Source: Paenibacillus sedimenti (GTDB lineage Bacteria > Bacillota > Bacilli > Paenibacillales > NBRC-103111). Taken from it: a stretch of DNA of 64,000 bases. Below the pieces are notes generated by a model that saw only the letters and a list, made by a program, of their open reading frames with translations, did no database searches and was not told the origin of the DNA. The translations under genes and the position numbers were made by a program. Below, one piece after another: positions 56,095 to 64,000 of this stretch. The first letter of the stretch is position 1. Each line of letters starts with the position of its first letter. The stretch spans positions 517,366-581,365 of the forward strand of contig NZ_JACVVD010000004.1 in the NCBI RefSeq assembly GCF_014534655.1, given 5' to 3'.

Positions 56095-57513
56095 CTACTT
56101 GTCTCGCTTGCGGAACTTGCCCGGCGTCTCACCGGTCCACCGTTTGAAAATCCGGAAGAAATAGTTCTCGTTAACGAAACCGACCTGCTCATAAATATCC
56201 GTCAAGCTGAGATCCGTCTCCAGCAGAAGCTTCTTCGCCTTCTCCACACGGCATTTCTGCACATAGTTAATGAGCGTTTCGCCCGTCTTCTTGGGAAATA
56301 GCGCACTCAAATAATTCTCATCGATATTGACCAACTTGGCCATCGACTTCAGCGTAATGTTCTCGCGGAGATTTCTGTGAATGTAGGCAATGATCGTGTT
56401 GATATCGTCCCGATCCGTTACGGCTTCCTGCCGCAACACCGCCGTTCGGATGTCGTTCTCCAGCTTGTACTTCAACCGAACGAGCAACTCTCTATGCCGG
56501 GGAAACTTCTGGATCGAGTGCGATTCCATCGACGCCGGCCGGCCCAGCAAACGTGCGAACGTTCGGTCCAAGCGTTCCGCGGTTTGGACGACATGGACGA
56601 ACAGAATGTCGTTCGCCTCCAATTCTCGCCATAGCTCTTCAAGCAGGGCGCGTCCTCGATCCCATTCGGTAAACTCAAGTGCGCGAATCAGCTCGCGTTC
56701 CGTACGCCACGGATAGCGGGTCTCTCCTACGGAGCTTGCCGCTCGACCATCCGTCCTGCCGTACCATTCCGGATTCAGCGCATACAGACTGCGCAGCCAG
56801 GCCTCGTGCAGCCCCTCCACCGGGAACGCCAGGGGACAAAACCGGAGATCAAGACCGGCCGGAGATAGTGCGTCCGCATCGTCCGACCAGCCGATGAAGC
56901 TCACTTGGCCGCACGACGAATGCTTCAGCCAATCGGCGTCTTCCGATTCTAACGCCTCTGGAGTCTCAGTCTGATCGCCGAGTACGGACAATACCGCCGC
57001 GAACCGTGGAAAATCGACGGGAACGTCAGGCGGCGCCAGCGTGCTATCTTCGACCAGATCTTCGATATACGACCACAGTTTCTCTGTGTAGGAGTTCATC
57101 TGCATATGCCGGTGACGCTGCTTGCGGTCCGCTTCCTGACTGAGCTCGCGGTCGATCTTCTCCAGCATCTGCCCAAGCGCCTGTTCATTGGCGGACAGCT
57201 TCAGCAAATACCCGGAAGCGCCGTATTCCAGCGCCTGCCGCGCATATTCGAACTCGTTCACGCACGTGAGCATGACGAACTTCGCATCGGACACCAGCTT
57301 CGCTTGCCGGAGAAGCTCCAGACCATTCATACCGGGCATCATGATGTCCGAGATAACAAGGTCCGGCTGCTTGCTCCGGATGAACGCCATCGCCTCGTTT
57401 CCGTCCTCCGCCTCCCCCGCTAGCTCGAACCCGAGCTCCCGCCAACGGATTTGATTGATCAATGTTCTGCGAACAAACGGCTCATCCTCCACCATCAGTA
57501 CCTTCCACGTCAT
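56095..57513 (-). CDS. YesN-type response regulator with AraC DNA-binding domain
   Basis: The 472 residues comprise a receiver domain (E9-D10, phospho-acceptor Asp56 in VISDIMMPGMNG), a variable middle and an AraC HTH_18 domain in the last ~100 residues (ending GETPGKFRKRDK). The conserved receiver Lys is not obvious: the usual LKP block reads YLLKLSANEQ, so Lys is kept but Pro is replaced. It starts two bases after the kinase stop and likely controls the importer operon downstream. Confidence 0.88.
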   Translation of the reverse strand: MTWKVLMVEDEPFVRRTLINQIRWRELGFELAGEAEDGNEAMAFIRSKQPDLVISDIMMPGMNGLELLRQAKLVSDAKFVMLTCVNEFEYARQALEYGASGYLLKLSANEQALGQMLEKIDRELSQEADRKQRHRHMQMNSYTEKLWSYIEDLVEDSTLAPPDVPVDFPRFAAVLSVLGDQTETPEALESEDADWLKHSSCGQVSFIGWSDDADALSPAGLDLRFCPLAFPVEGLHEAWLRSLYALNPEWYGRTDGRAASSVGETRYPWRTERELIRALEFTEWDRGRALLEELWRELEANDILFVHVVQTAERLDRTFARLLGRPASMESHSIQKFPRHRELLVRLKYKLENDIRTAVLRQEAVTDRDDINTIIAYIHRNLRENITLKSMAKLVNIDENYLSALFPKKTGETLINYVQKCRVEKAKKLLLETDLSLTDIYEQVGFVNENYFFRIFKRWTGETPGKFRKRDK

Positions 57514-57515
57514 CT

Positions 57516-59177
57516 TTACACCTCCGAATACGGCTTCGAATATAAGAACGGCATACGAATGCGGACACGGGTCCCTTGTTCCAGCAGGATCATCTCCAGT
57601 GAAGCCGATTCGCGATACAGCAGCTGCAACCGCTCCCGGAGATTCGCGACACCGATCCCTTTGCGCTTGGACAAGCGCGGCAGCTGACTGGAAGCCTCCA
57701 TCCCGATGCCGTTGTCTTCAACATCCATAACCAGCGTAACGCCGTCCCGGTAAATCCGGATCGTGATCTCGCCGCCGGTCTTCATAAATTGCAGGCCGTG
57801 CACAATACAATTCTCAACTAGCGGCTGCAGGCTTAACTTCGGAACCAGTGTATGCACAAGCGCTTCTTCATGCTCAATCGTAAACTTGAAGCGCTGATCG
57901 TATCGGAAGTTTTGGATGTGTGCATATGCCTGAAGCAGCTCCAGCTCGTTCTTCAGGAAGATCAGATCCGCATCGTCATTCAGACTTGCCTCAAGCAGCC
58001 GTCCAAGCGCTACGCAGATTTCCGCCGTCTCCATGTCGTTCTTGCTGGTCACATTCCATTTGATCGTATTCAGCGTATTCAGCAAAAAATGCGGATTCAT
58101 CTGCTGCATCAGCATCTGAAACCGGATTGCCTCGCGCTGGCGTTCTTCAAGCTTCAGCTGCTGCACCGCTTTCTGCAGGTCCTTCACCATTCCGTTAAAG
58201 GAGTCGGCAAGATCCCGCAGCTCTCCTCGATATTGTGCCGCCGGCACATGCGTGTTGAACTGCTTCGACACCACCTCCGACATCCTCCGCTGAAGCAGGT
58301 TGAGCGGACGGGTGATAGCGGAAGCGGTAACATACGTAATGACGCCGAATACGACCGCAAGCAGAGCAATCGTAAGAAGAGCTTGGTGCTTCAAGCTCTC
58401 CAGGTCACCGAAATATTGATCCAGCGGCAGCTTGCTGATTAACTCCAGCTCGGTGCCCGGCAGCTCCAACCGATGAGTGACGAAGCCTGCCTCTTCAGGG
58501 AGAGCGCTTAATCTTCCGGTCGTGGCCACGATTACCCTTTGTTCGTCCATCAAATAATACAACTGTTGCAGCAGCAGCCCTCGCGATATATCGTATAGCA
58601 ACGCTTCGAAGTCTATCTCCTGCTTCAGCCAGCCGATCGGCTTATTATCGATGGAGGTTCGAAGGACGGAATACATCGTTTTGCCACTAGGATGCCACCA
58701 AGTGCTCTGCGACTCGGTAAGATGGGCAAAGCCTTCCTCCTGTACGAACTTTTGCGCATCCACCTCGGCCCCCGTATTCCATTTATATACGTTCCCTCGA
58801 TCGTCCGCGATAACGACCCGAACGAACTGTATATGGTCATAGACCTTCGAACGCCCTTCGAGCCAGCCTTGGATATTTCCTGCCCTTGTCAATGCGTCCA
58901 TCGTCTCGGGACTTTGAAAGACTTCGTGGATCGCCGGCGATCGCTCCATTTGCACATACATCTCATAAACGTTCAGCCTCAGGTCCAGGAGCGTCTTCTT
59001 CATAAACTCCGCTTGCTGAAGACTCTTCACGTTCATCTCCCACCGCAGCAGCGACTCGATCCGGCTGTATTGGTAAATCTGGAACGACAGCAGAGGAAGT
59101 AAAATCAGCAGCAGGAATGCCAGGAACAACCGGTTACCCAGCCGCTTGGGGACGAATCGGTTCCACCATGTCGACAC
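57516..59177 (-). CDS. YesM-type sensor histidine kinase
   Basis: The start is best placed at GTG 59177, after AGAGGTGATGGAG, giving 553 residues; the open frame upstream to 59345 is unlike kinases. Helices lie at ~16-36 and ~266-287, with a Cache-like sensor between and HAMP after. His363 in QMNPHFLLNTLN is the phospho-acceptor. The ATPase domain has ENCIVHGL, EDNGIGME and GVANLRERLQ. It is the first gene of the kinase/regulator operon. Confidence 0.88.
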   Translation of the reverse strand: MSTWWNRFVPKRLGNRLFLAFLLLILLPLLSFQIYQYSRIESLLRWEMNVKSLQQAEFMKKTLLDLRLNVYEMYVQMERSPAIHEVFQSPETMDALTRAGNIQGWLEGRSKVYDHIQFVRVVIADDRGNVYKWNTGAEVDAQKFVQEEGFAHLTESQSTWWHPSGKTMYSVLRTSIDNKPIGWLKQEIDFEALLYDISRGLLLQQLYYLMDEQRVIVATTGRLSALPEEAGFVTHRLELPGTELELISKLPLDQYFGDLESLKHQALLTIALLAVVFGVITYVTASAITRPLNLLQRRMSEVVSKQFNTHVPAAQYRGELRDLADSFNGMVKDLQKAVQQLKLEERQREAIRFQMLMQQMNPHFLLNTLNTIKWNVTSKNDMETAEICVALGRLLEASLNDDADLIFLKNELELLQAYAHIQNFRYDQRFKFTIEHEEALVHTLVPKLSLQPLVENCIVHGLQFMKTGGEITIRIYRDGVTLVMDVEDNGIGMEASSQLPRLSKRKGIGVANLRERLQLLYRESASLEMILLEQGTRVRIRMPFLYSKPYSEV

Positions 59178-59385
59178 TGCTCCATCACCTCTCCGGGAAT
59201 ATTTGTTAGTGAGTCTATTATAATACAGTTTAGTAGACGAGAGATGATTTGAGGGAAAAAGATTGAGCCCAGGCGGAGAGGACACTTGAGCTTCAGAATA
59301 AAGAAATGTGATATTTCTGAATGAATTAGAAAATGGAGCCCGCAAACCCGCTTGGCTCCGTTATTGTCATAACATTGATTAAAAT

Positions 59386-59610
59386 TTGAAGTGTATAGAA
59401 CAGGAAGTTAATACAGGGACACCAAAAAATGCATTGCAAGAAGCGATGAAAGTTATACTTTTAGAAGCTGAGGATCATAAAATGCACGCAGCTAATCTCG
59501 CTGATGAGATTTTTATCAGGGGGCTACATCGACAGAAAAATGGCGGCAAAGCTCAATACATCAGATACGAGCAAGGTGCGGTTCTGGCTCATTCCACTGA
59601 CTGCTTTTAG
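59386..59610 (+). pseudogene. HARE-type winged-helix (HTH) protein fragment
   Basis: The words AMKVILLEAEDHKMHAANLA, DEIFIRGLHRQKNGGKAQY fit the start of a HARE-HTH/HB1 winged helix, as in small restriction-linked HTH proteins. After KAQY the expected QIRARCG block appears in another frame, so a one-base shift ends the protein early, and the rest is lost. The flanking repeat and IS remnant suggest decay by mobile elements. Confidence 0.55.
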
Positions 59611-59648
59611 ATTTCATTAAGAAAAACAAATCAAATATCAAATTATTA

Positions 59649-59923
59649 ATAAGGCTTTGTTATTCTTCATTGTTGATTTCTAACCATAAGAAAAACCACC
59701 TAAACAATTAGCGATCAATTCGAAACTATCGTTCCCCCATATATATACTCGAAAAATCATACAGATTTATCCTTCAAACGGTATTTTCCATAGTTATACA
59801 CGAAAAATCATACACAAAAGCTCTAATTGAAGCGAAGAGCCCGATTTTATATGAAATTTCATACAGAATCGTTGTTTCTGTGATTTATGAACCTTCGCAG
59901 TTCCGCTCTTTTTTAAGGCCCGT
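59649..59923. repeat. 275-bp dispersed repeat, copy 2
   Basis: It matches 12872-13146 over its full length without gaps and with about seven differences. It stands between the HARE fragment and the IS1182/MocR chimera. The two copies are in the same orientation, 46.8 kb apart, and could recombine to delete the DNA between them. Confidence 0.85.
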
Positions 59924-59926
59924 TAT

Positions 59927-60525
59927 TTAGTCCCCCTCGCGAAACAACACAGGATATGTATTGTAAGTTAACAAAATATCTATTTGTGTTGAACATCCCT
60001 TTTTCGTTAATATGAATCCTCTACCAACGTCAATATTAGAAGGCATATGCCTCCTAATAATATTCCTAGAATTGATTCCTTTTCTCGTGCCTAAGATCGC
60101 TTCTTGCATCTTGTACTTGTGGAGGTTAGGAAGCAAGTCCTTGCGGAGTGTGCGCACCGCCTTCTTTAGCGGCTTGTCTTTTGGCTTCTCTTGCAGGCGC
60201 ACTTCCAATTGCTTGACGGCATGCTTCAGTTTTTCACTAATGATGGCAGAGGACTGACCTAGCTCGTGAAGATCTCGGCCACCGTGCGTTCCTACTTCTT
60301 GCTTCTCGACTTCCTCTATGGCGGCGAACAAGATCTGCACTTTTTGAGCAATCGAGTAAATGGCGTGGCGTTTCTTCAATTCCGTATATGCCCGTGTAAT
60401 CGTGCTGACGCTACACCCGTACAGCTTCGCGGCATTTCGGACGGAAGGCAGTTTTTGACCCGAAACGAATTGCCCTCGTTAATTTTTTGCTCCTTATCGG
60501 AGAGAACATCCGAATATCTTTTCAT
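59927..60525 (-). pseudogene. MocR/GntR-type regulator fused to an IS1182 transposase fragment
   Basis: The gene starts at ATG 60525 after AGGAGAGCGGT with MKRYSDVLSDKEQKI. A one-base shift near 60470 leads to QKLPSVRNAAKLYGCSVSTI and TRAYTELKKRHAIYSI, a clear GntR helix-turn-helix start of MocR type. From about 60345 the sequence changes to EVEKQEVGTHGGRDLHELG and RKDLLPNLHKYKMQEAILG, which resembles the middle of IS1182-type transposases. The regulator therefore lost its aminotransferase-like domain. Its normal partner is probably the divergent EamA transporter. Confidence 0.65.
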
Positions 60526-60569
60526 ACCGCTCTCCTCTCTTTCCTCTAGCTATTATATGATACTCGGTC

Positions 60570-60587
60570 AACTGTATCGATACAGTT
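60570..60587. promoter_or_regulatory. Perfect 18-bp palindrome, likely regulator operator
   Basis: AACTGTATCGATACAGTT reads the same on both strands. It sits between the broken MocR/GntR gene and the EamA gene, where an autoregulatory MocR-type regulator would bind. Its regulator no longer looks functional here. Confidence 0.6.
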
Positions 60588-60693
60588 CTGGAAATTTGTT
60601 GTTGTTGGTATCTGCATTTCGTTTTACCATTTCAAGTATCAGCTCCATGTTCGCGAACATGACTCTATTTGTTTAAGGAGGGCCCTTGCTTCG

Positions 60694-61641
60694 ATGAATC
60701 CATCCGGATTGAAACTTGCTTATCTATGCTCGGTTATTAATGCTATGATCATGGGATTTTCATTTTTATTCACTAAGATTGCTCTCGAATTCGCTGAGCC
60801 CCTGGATACGCTGACATTCAGGTTTGCCTCATCCTTCGCCGTTATGTCCATTCCCGTCCTGCTGGGCCGGGTCCGTTTGAACTACCGCGGGAAGAAGCTT
60901 CACAAGGTGCTGCTCTTGGCCACCCTGTATCCGCTGGGATTTTTCACGCTCCAATCCTACGGCCTGCAGCATGCCACATCCAGCGAAGGGGGCATTCTGT
61001 TTGCTCTCACACCGGTTTTAACGGTGCTGCTGGCGTTCCTGTTTTTGAAGGAAACGACCACCCTCCTACAAAAGCTATCCATCTGTCTGTCGGTCAGCGG
61101 AGTCCTGTTCATCTTTATCATGAAAGGCAGCCGCATCGATTGGTCCAACATGACGGGGATTGTTCTCTTATTCCTGTCTTGTCTGGTAGTGGCAGGGTAC
61201 GGCGTGCTCGCGAGGCTTCTGCTCAAATCGTTCAGTCCTGCGGAGATTACGTATGTCATGCTGGGCATTGCCTTTCTTTCCTTCCTTGCCGCGTCACTTG
61301 CCGGGCATGCCGCCGCAGGAACGCTCGATCAATTGTTCTCACCGCTTGCCAGCGGTACGTTTATCGTGGCCATCCTCTATCTTGGCATCTTGTCCACACT
61401 GGTTACGGCGCTTAGTTCAAACTATGCCTTGTCCAGAATCGAAGCATCCAAAATGAGCGTATTCTCCAATCTATCGACGATTGTGTCTATCGCTGCCGGA
61501 GCGCTATTGCTTGGGGAGGAAGTCAGAATGTACCATATCGCCGGTTCTGCGCTTATTATTGCCGGTGTCATGGGAACCAATCTCCTCGGGAAGAAAAGCG
61601 AGAGGCATGTTCTAAACACAAATCGCGCAAAAGCCGGATAA
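60694..61641 (+). CDS. EamA-family (DMT superfamily) transporter
   Basis: The 315-residue membrane protein has two EamA repeats of about five helices each (FTKIALEFAEPLDTLTFRF in the first, ASKMSVFSNLSTIVSIAAGALLLGEEV in the second). This layout belongs to drug/metabolite exporters. The RBS is AAGGAGGGCCC, about 8 bases before the ATG. It lies opposite a broken MocR regulator, as in B. subtilis ycxC-ycxD, so a metabolite or amino acid may be its substrate. The gene itself looks intact. Confidence 0.88.
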   Translation: MNPSGLKLAYLCSVINAMIMGFSFLFTKIALEFAEPLDTLTFRFASSFAVMSIPVLLGRVRLNYRGKKLHKVLLLATLYPLGFFTLQSYGLQHATSSEGGILFALTPVLTVLLAFLFLKETTTLLQKLSICLSVSGVLFIFIMKGSRIDWSNMTGIVLLFLSCLVVAGYGVLARLLLKSFSPAEITYVMLGIAFLSFLAASLAGHAAAGTLDQLFSPLASGTFIVAILYLGILSTLVTALSSNYALSRIEASKMSVFSNLSTIVSIAAGALLLGEEVRMYHIAGSALIIAGVMGTNLLGKKSERHVLNTNRAKAG

Positions 61642-61670
61642 CGCTAGAACAATTTCGACCCCAACTATAG

Positions 61671-61913
61671 TTAAATGAGCAAGAAATCATGGAAATGTTT
61701 GCTGCTGCGGCCAAGGCCCCATCGGCATGAAATCTGCAACATTGGAAATATCTCGCTATCACGGAGCAATTGGCCAAAGAAAAGCTGCTGCCTGTCGCTT
61801 ACGGGCAAAAGCAGATCGTCGAAGCTTCAGCTGTCGTCGCCGTACTTGGAGATCTGGTAGCTAATCGGAATGCTGAATCCGTTTATAGATCTGCCGTGGA
61901 AGCCGGATCGTGA
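61671..61913 (+). pseudogene. Nitroreductase-family pseudogene
   Basis: The frame reads EIMEMFAAAAKAPSA, then a TGA where the family has Trp, then NLQHWKYLAITEQLAKEKLL and AYGQKQIVEASAVVAVLGDL before a stop at 61911. This matches the N-terminal half of small FMN nitroreductases. The in-frame stop, the missing start and the missing C-terminal half show a dead gene. Confidence 0.75.
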
Positions 61914-61934
61914 TGACGCTTTCGCCTTGAATTT

Positions 61935-62461
61935 TTAGTAGTGAATGCCCAGCATATGAAGGCATTACCTGGACGTAAAACAGATGTTAAGGATTCAGAA
62001 TTGAACGCCAAACTTCTCCGCCATGGACTACTTAAAGCAAGTTTCATACCAAATCGAAATCAACGCGAACTTCGAGAGCTTGTTCGGTATCGCCGCAGCA
62101 TCATTGAAGAGAGATCAAGGCAACACAACCGCATTCAGCAGGTACTCAAGGAGCGAACATTAAACTTAGCTCTGTTGTCTCAGATATTAGGGTCTCCCTC
62201 TCTCGATATGCTGCTTGCCATTGCAGATGGCGAATATGATCCTGAAAAACTAGCAAGCTTTGCTAGGCGTAGCTTGAAGCGAAAAAGGACGAACTCGAAT
62301 TTGCTCTTCAAGGCTATGTAAACCCTCATCAACGGCTTATGATCAAAACCACATTAACTCACATTGATATTTCAGGTGAACAAGTTGAGGTGCTCGATCA
62401 GGAAATTGCTCAGCGAATTGAATCTTTTCATAGTATGCCGTTCGTAGGCTGGAGAATTTAG
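61935..62461 (+). pseudogene. IS110-family transposase remnant
   Basis: The fragment begins VVNAQHMKALPGRKTDVKDS and continues LLRHGLLKASFIP and ELRELVRYRRSIIEERSRQ, typical of the DEDD-type IS110 transposase. A frameshift near 62280 leads to LEFALQGYVNPHQRLMIKT and LDQEIAQRIESF before a stop. Both the N-terminal Asp region and the C-terminal Transposase_20 domain are absent. Confidence 0.8.
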
Positions 62462-62536
62462 ACTACTCTGAAACACTTGCATCTAATTCCTAGCTCTATT
62501 TCACCAACCCACCTTTCAGGCGCTTAAAAAAAATGA

Positions 62537-62905
62537 ATGAACTGCGTCTTATTTAGTGTTGACTTTTTCTGTTACTTTGATGCTCAAATCTACTACGAGG
62601 GTATGAGCCTCAGTGATCCAGGAACTTATCATAAAATTGCCCTGGCTAACAATATCGATCCAAACGCAGTCCTGGAACTCTTGGATGACCCAGCGGCAAT
62701 TACTGCAGCCCGCGCAGACATCGTCAAAGTAAAGCATCTCGGGGTAAATAGCTATCCTACCCTACTTCTCCGTAACAGGAATGAGTTAATCTCACTTGGT
62801 GGAGCTATGGGCATCGAGGAGCTTGAAGAGCGCCTGGCTCGCACGAATTTTATACAAAATACAGCAGGGGAACATTGTTCACTGGATAATAAGAACGGCT
62901 GTTGA
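62537..62905 (+). pseudogene. C-terminal fragment of a DsbA-family thioredoxin-like protein
   Basis: From about 62570 the frame shows IYYEGMSLSDPGTYHKIA and LGVNSYPTLLL, the end of a DsbA-type (FrnE-like) protein with its cis-Pro loop. The first ~12 residues of the open frame are unrelated, and the CXXC active-site half is missing, so the gene is truncated at its 5' end. A terminator still follows. Confidence 0.65.
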
Positions 62906-62932
62906 AGTCGGCTTTTGAAGTCAGCTGAGAAG

Positions 62933-62972
62933 GAAAGCTCTGATTCTGCATTCGTGCGGTCAGAGCTTTTTT
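62933..62972 (+). terminator. Terminator after the DsbA-type fragment
   Basis: AAAGCTCTGA pairs with TCAGAGCTTTTTT around TTCTGCATTCGTGCGG. It is probably the original terminator of the truncated gene. Confidence 0.85.
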
Positions 62973-62999
62973 GAATTTCATTGAAAAACTCATCAGCGT

Positions 63000-63200
63000 A
63001 ATCTGCCCGTTACTTCAACGAGGCTGCCAGTTTTTCCCGTAGAAGAGGTCGTTTTCTCCGATAACCTTTATTCAGGGTGTCCCATAAGGATATGCGACCA
63101 CTAGTGATAAAGCGTAGCATATATAATTATATTCGCGACGTAATTAAACTAACCTGCCCGTTACTTGAACAGGCTGCCGAATTGCCGGCAGCCTCGTCAT
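63000..63200. repeat. Repeat-rich intergenic region with 35-bp repeat copy 2 at 63128-63162
   Basis: The block at 63128-63162 matches 51896-51930 with three mismatches. CTGCCCGTTACTT followed by AGGCTGCC occurs at about 63003 and again at about 63154. A GGCTGCCGAATTGCCGGCAGCC hairpin follows at 63171. No gene is present between 62973 and 63264. Confidence 0.65.
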
Positions 63201-63264
63201 GTTGGTTAAGCTCTTGTACCCGTTAGCGTAACAAAGCCGTCGGTCAGTCAAGGCAGTTCGACTT

Positions 63265-63698
63265 TTATTCTTGATCTGTTAACACTTCAATCCCTATATT
63301 GTTTACTAATAAATCACGTAATGAAGGGGCTATCATTTTTGATTCTTCAACTCCCAAATCTGCAAACCGACATAAATAAAGTCCAAACCCTTTTTGTCGG
63401 TTCATATACAGCAACGCTCCTCCACCCTCGTCATCACCAATAGCCACAGAACTAGGAATATATTCTTGGATACGATACGCTTCATTAAAGCCTATACAAC
63501 TTATCGGAGCCCAAATACGGATGTAAATTTTATTGTCAACAAGAATCTCAACATCTGTGGCTTCGCGAACAACTTGAAAATACTCAAAGGGATTTCTATG
63601 ACAGCGAAGTTTTGAAGAGCCTTAATATCTTCTTTTGTCGCTGGTTGTTGCCTAACATCTACTGAAAACTTTTCACTAATTTTACTCAGTAGGCTCAT
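63265..63698 (-). pseudogene. SUKH (SMI1/KNR4)-type immunity-like gene with a frameshift
   Basis: The first part (MSLLSKISEKFSV, TKEDIKALQNFAVIEIP) and the last part (IYIRIWAPISCIGF, IPSSVAIGDDEGGGALLYM, GFGLYLCRFADLG) join into one SUKH-like protein of about 143 residues only if one base is shifted near 63595. SMI1/KNR4 proteins of this size are often immunity proteins to contact-dependent or secreted toxins. No toxin gene lies in the window. A sequencing error is also possible. Confidence 0.6.
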
Positions 63699-63751
63699 TA
63701 AATATAATGCTACATAGAAACTAGACAGCCAAAAAGGAGATTCTTAGTTGT

Positions 63752-64000
63752 ATGGCATCCACGAGAAGAAAGTTTACTCCTGAAGAAAAGGCACGTCTGG
63801 TACTGGAAATTTTGAAGGAAGAAAAGTCTATAGCGCAACTTGCATCGGAGCATGGAATTCATACCAATGTCCTCAACCGGTGGAAAACGGAAGCGGTACA
63901 GAATCTTTCGCAATTATTCGTCGACGATCGCAAAGGCATTACGAAAATGAAAAATGAATACGAGCAGAAGATTGATGAACTCTACGCCGAGGTGGGAAAA
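63752..64000 (+). CDS. IS3-family transposase OrfA, partial at the right edge
   Basis: Eighty-three codons are visible: ASTRRKFTPEEKARLVLEIL, SIAQLASEHGIHTNVLNRWK, then a charged coiled coil. This is the HTH_Tnp_1 domain and leucine-zipper of IS3-type OrfA. AAGGAG lies upstream. The reading frame is intact up to the window end; OrfB should follow beyond it. It marks the left part of an insertion sequence beside the frameshifted SUKH gene. Confidence 0.88.
   Translation, partial: MASTRRKFTPEEKARLVLEILKEEKSIAQLASEHGIHTNVLNRWKTEAVQNLSQLFVDDRKGITKMKNEYEQKIDELYAEVGK

Noticed and set aside
63710..63913. Minus-strand frame of 67 codons at the right edge
   Set aside because: It is antisense to the IS3 OrfA gene, which has a clear HTH_Tnp_1 sequence.

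Overview
The window looks like chromosomal DNA of a soil-type Firmicute close to Paenibacillus or Cohnella. The reasons are the repeated pairing of YesM-type sensor kinases with AraC-type (YesN) response regulators, several LplA/LplB/LplC-type sugar importers without their own ATPase, purine-rich ribosome binding sites, and the density of plant-polysaccharide enzymes. This is inferred from gene content, not from a species marker.

Positions 1-33600 carry pectin and hemicellulose side-chain utilisation genes. A large secreted lyase (1-3403, minus, running off the left edge) is preceded by a 21-codon reading frame, an intrinsic terminator and a class I cyclic-di-GMP (GEMM) riboswitch. Next is a minus-strand operon (12715 to 4005): a GH105-type unsaturated glucuronyl hydrolase, an LplB/LplC/solute-binding-protein importer, a membrane-bound AraC regulator and a lyase-like toroid protein. 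A tandem GH43 enzyme (13352-15169) lies opposite a GH36 alpha-galactosidase (15481-17682). The alpha-galactosidase is followed by a kinase/regulator/importer set (17761-24420). A second kinase/regulator pair (24538-28019) stands opposite an importer and a GH127 beta-L-arabinofuranosidase (28247-33517), with CcpA-type cre sites in the gap.

Positions 33600-46160 hold a CUT2 (ribose/arabinose/galactose-type) importer operon on the minus strand. It has a binding protein, a double ATPase, two permeases, a chemoreceptor and a second binding protein. A divergent kinase/regulator/sugar-binding-lipoprotein set resembles the AraPST and XylFII-LytS-YesN three-component sensors. Positions 46189-48799 encode cytochrome bd oxidase (cydA, cydB) flanked by two very small membrane proteins. 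Positions 49126-52330 are accessory: hairpin-rich non-coding DNA, a broken TPR gene, a 33-residue reading frame with its own terminator, a squalene-cyclase-like gene of foreign appearance, and a gene remnant. Positions 52337-59177 carry one more sensor/regulator/importer set without an enzyme.

From 59386 to the right edge is a graveyard of broken genes and insertion-sequence pieces: a HARE-type HTH fragment, a 275-bp repeat also present at 12872, a MocR/GntR regulator fused to an IS1182 transposase piece, an intact EamA transporter, a nonsense-mutated nitroreductase, an IS110 remnant, a DsbA fragment, a frameshifted SUKH immunity-like gene and the start of an IS3 element. The coherent system in the window is a set of five extracellular-carbohydrate sensing modules, each next to its own importer and mostly next to enzymes. 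The least-described pieces are the riboswitch-controlled 21-codon frame, the extra 33-residue frame before cydA and the structured non-coding region near 49.3-49.6 kb.
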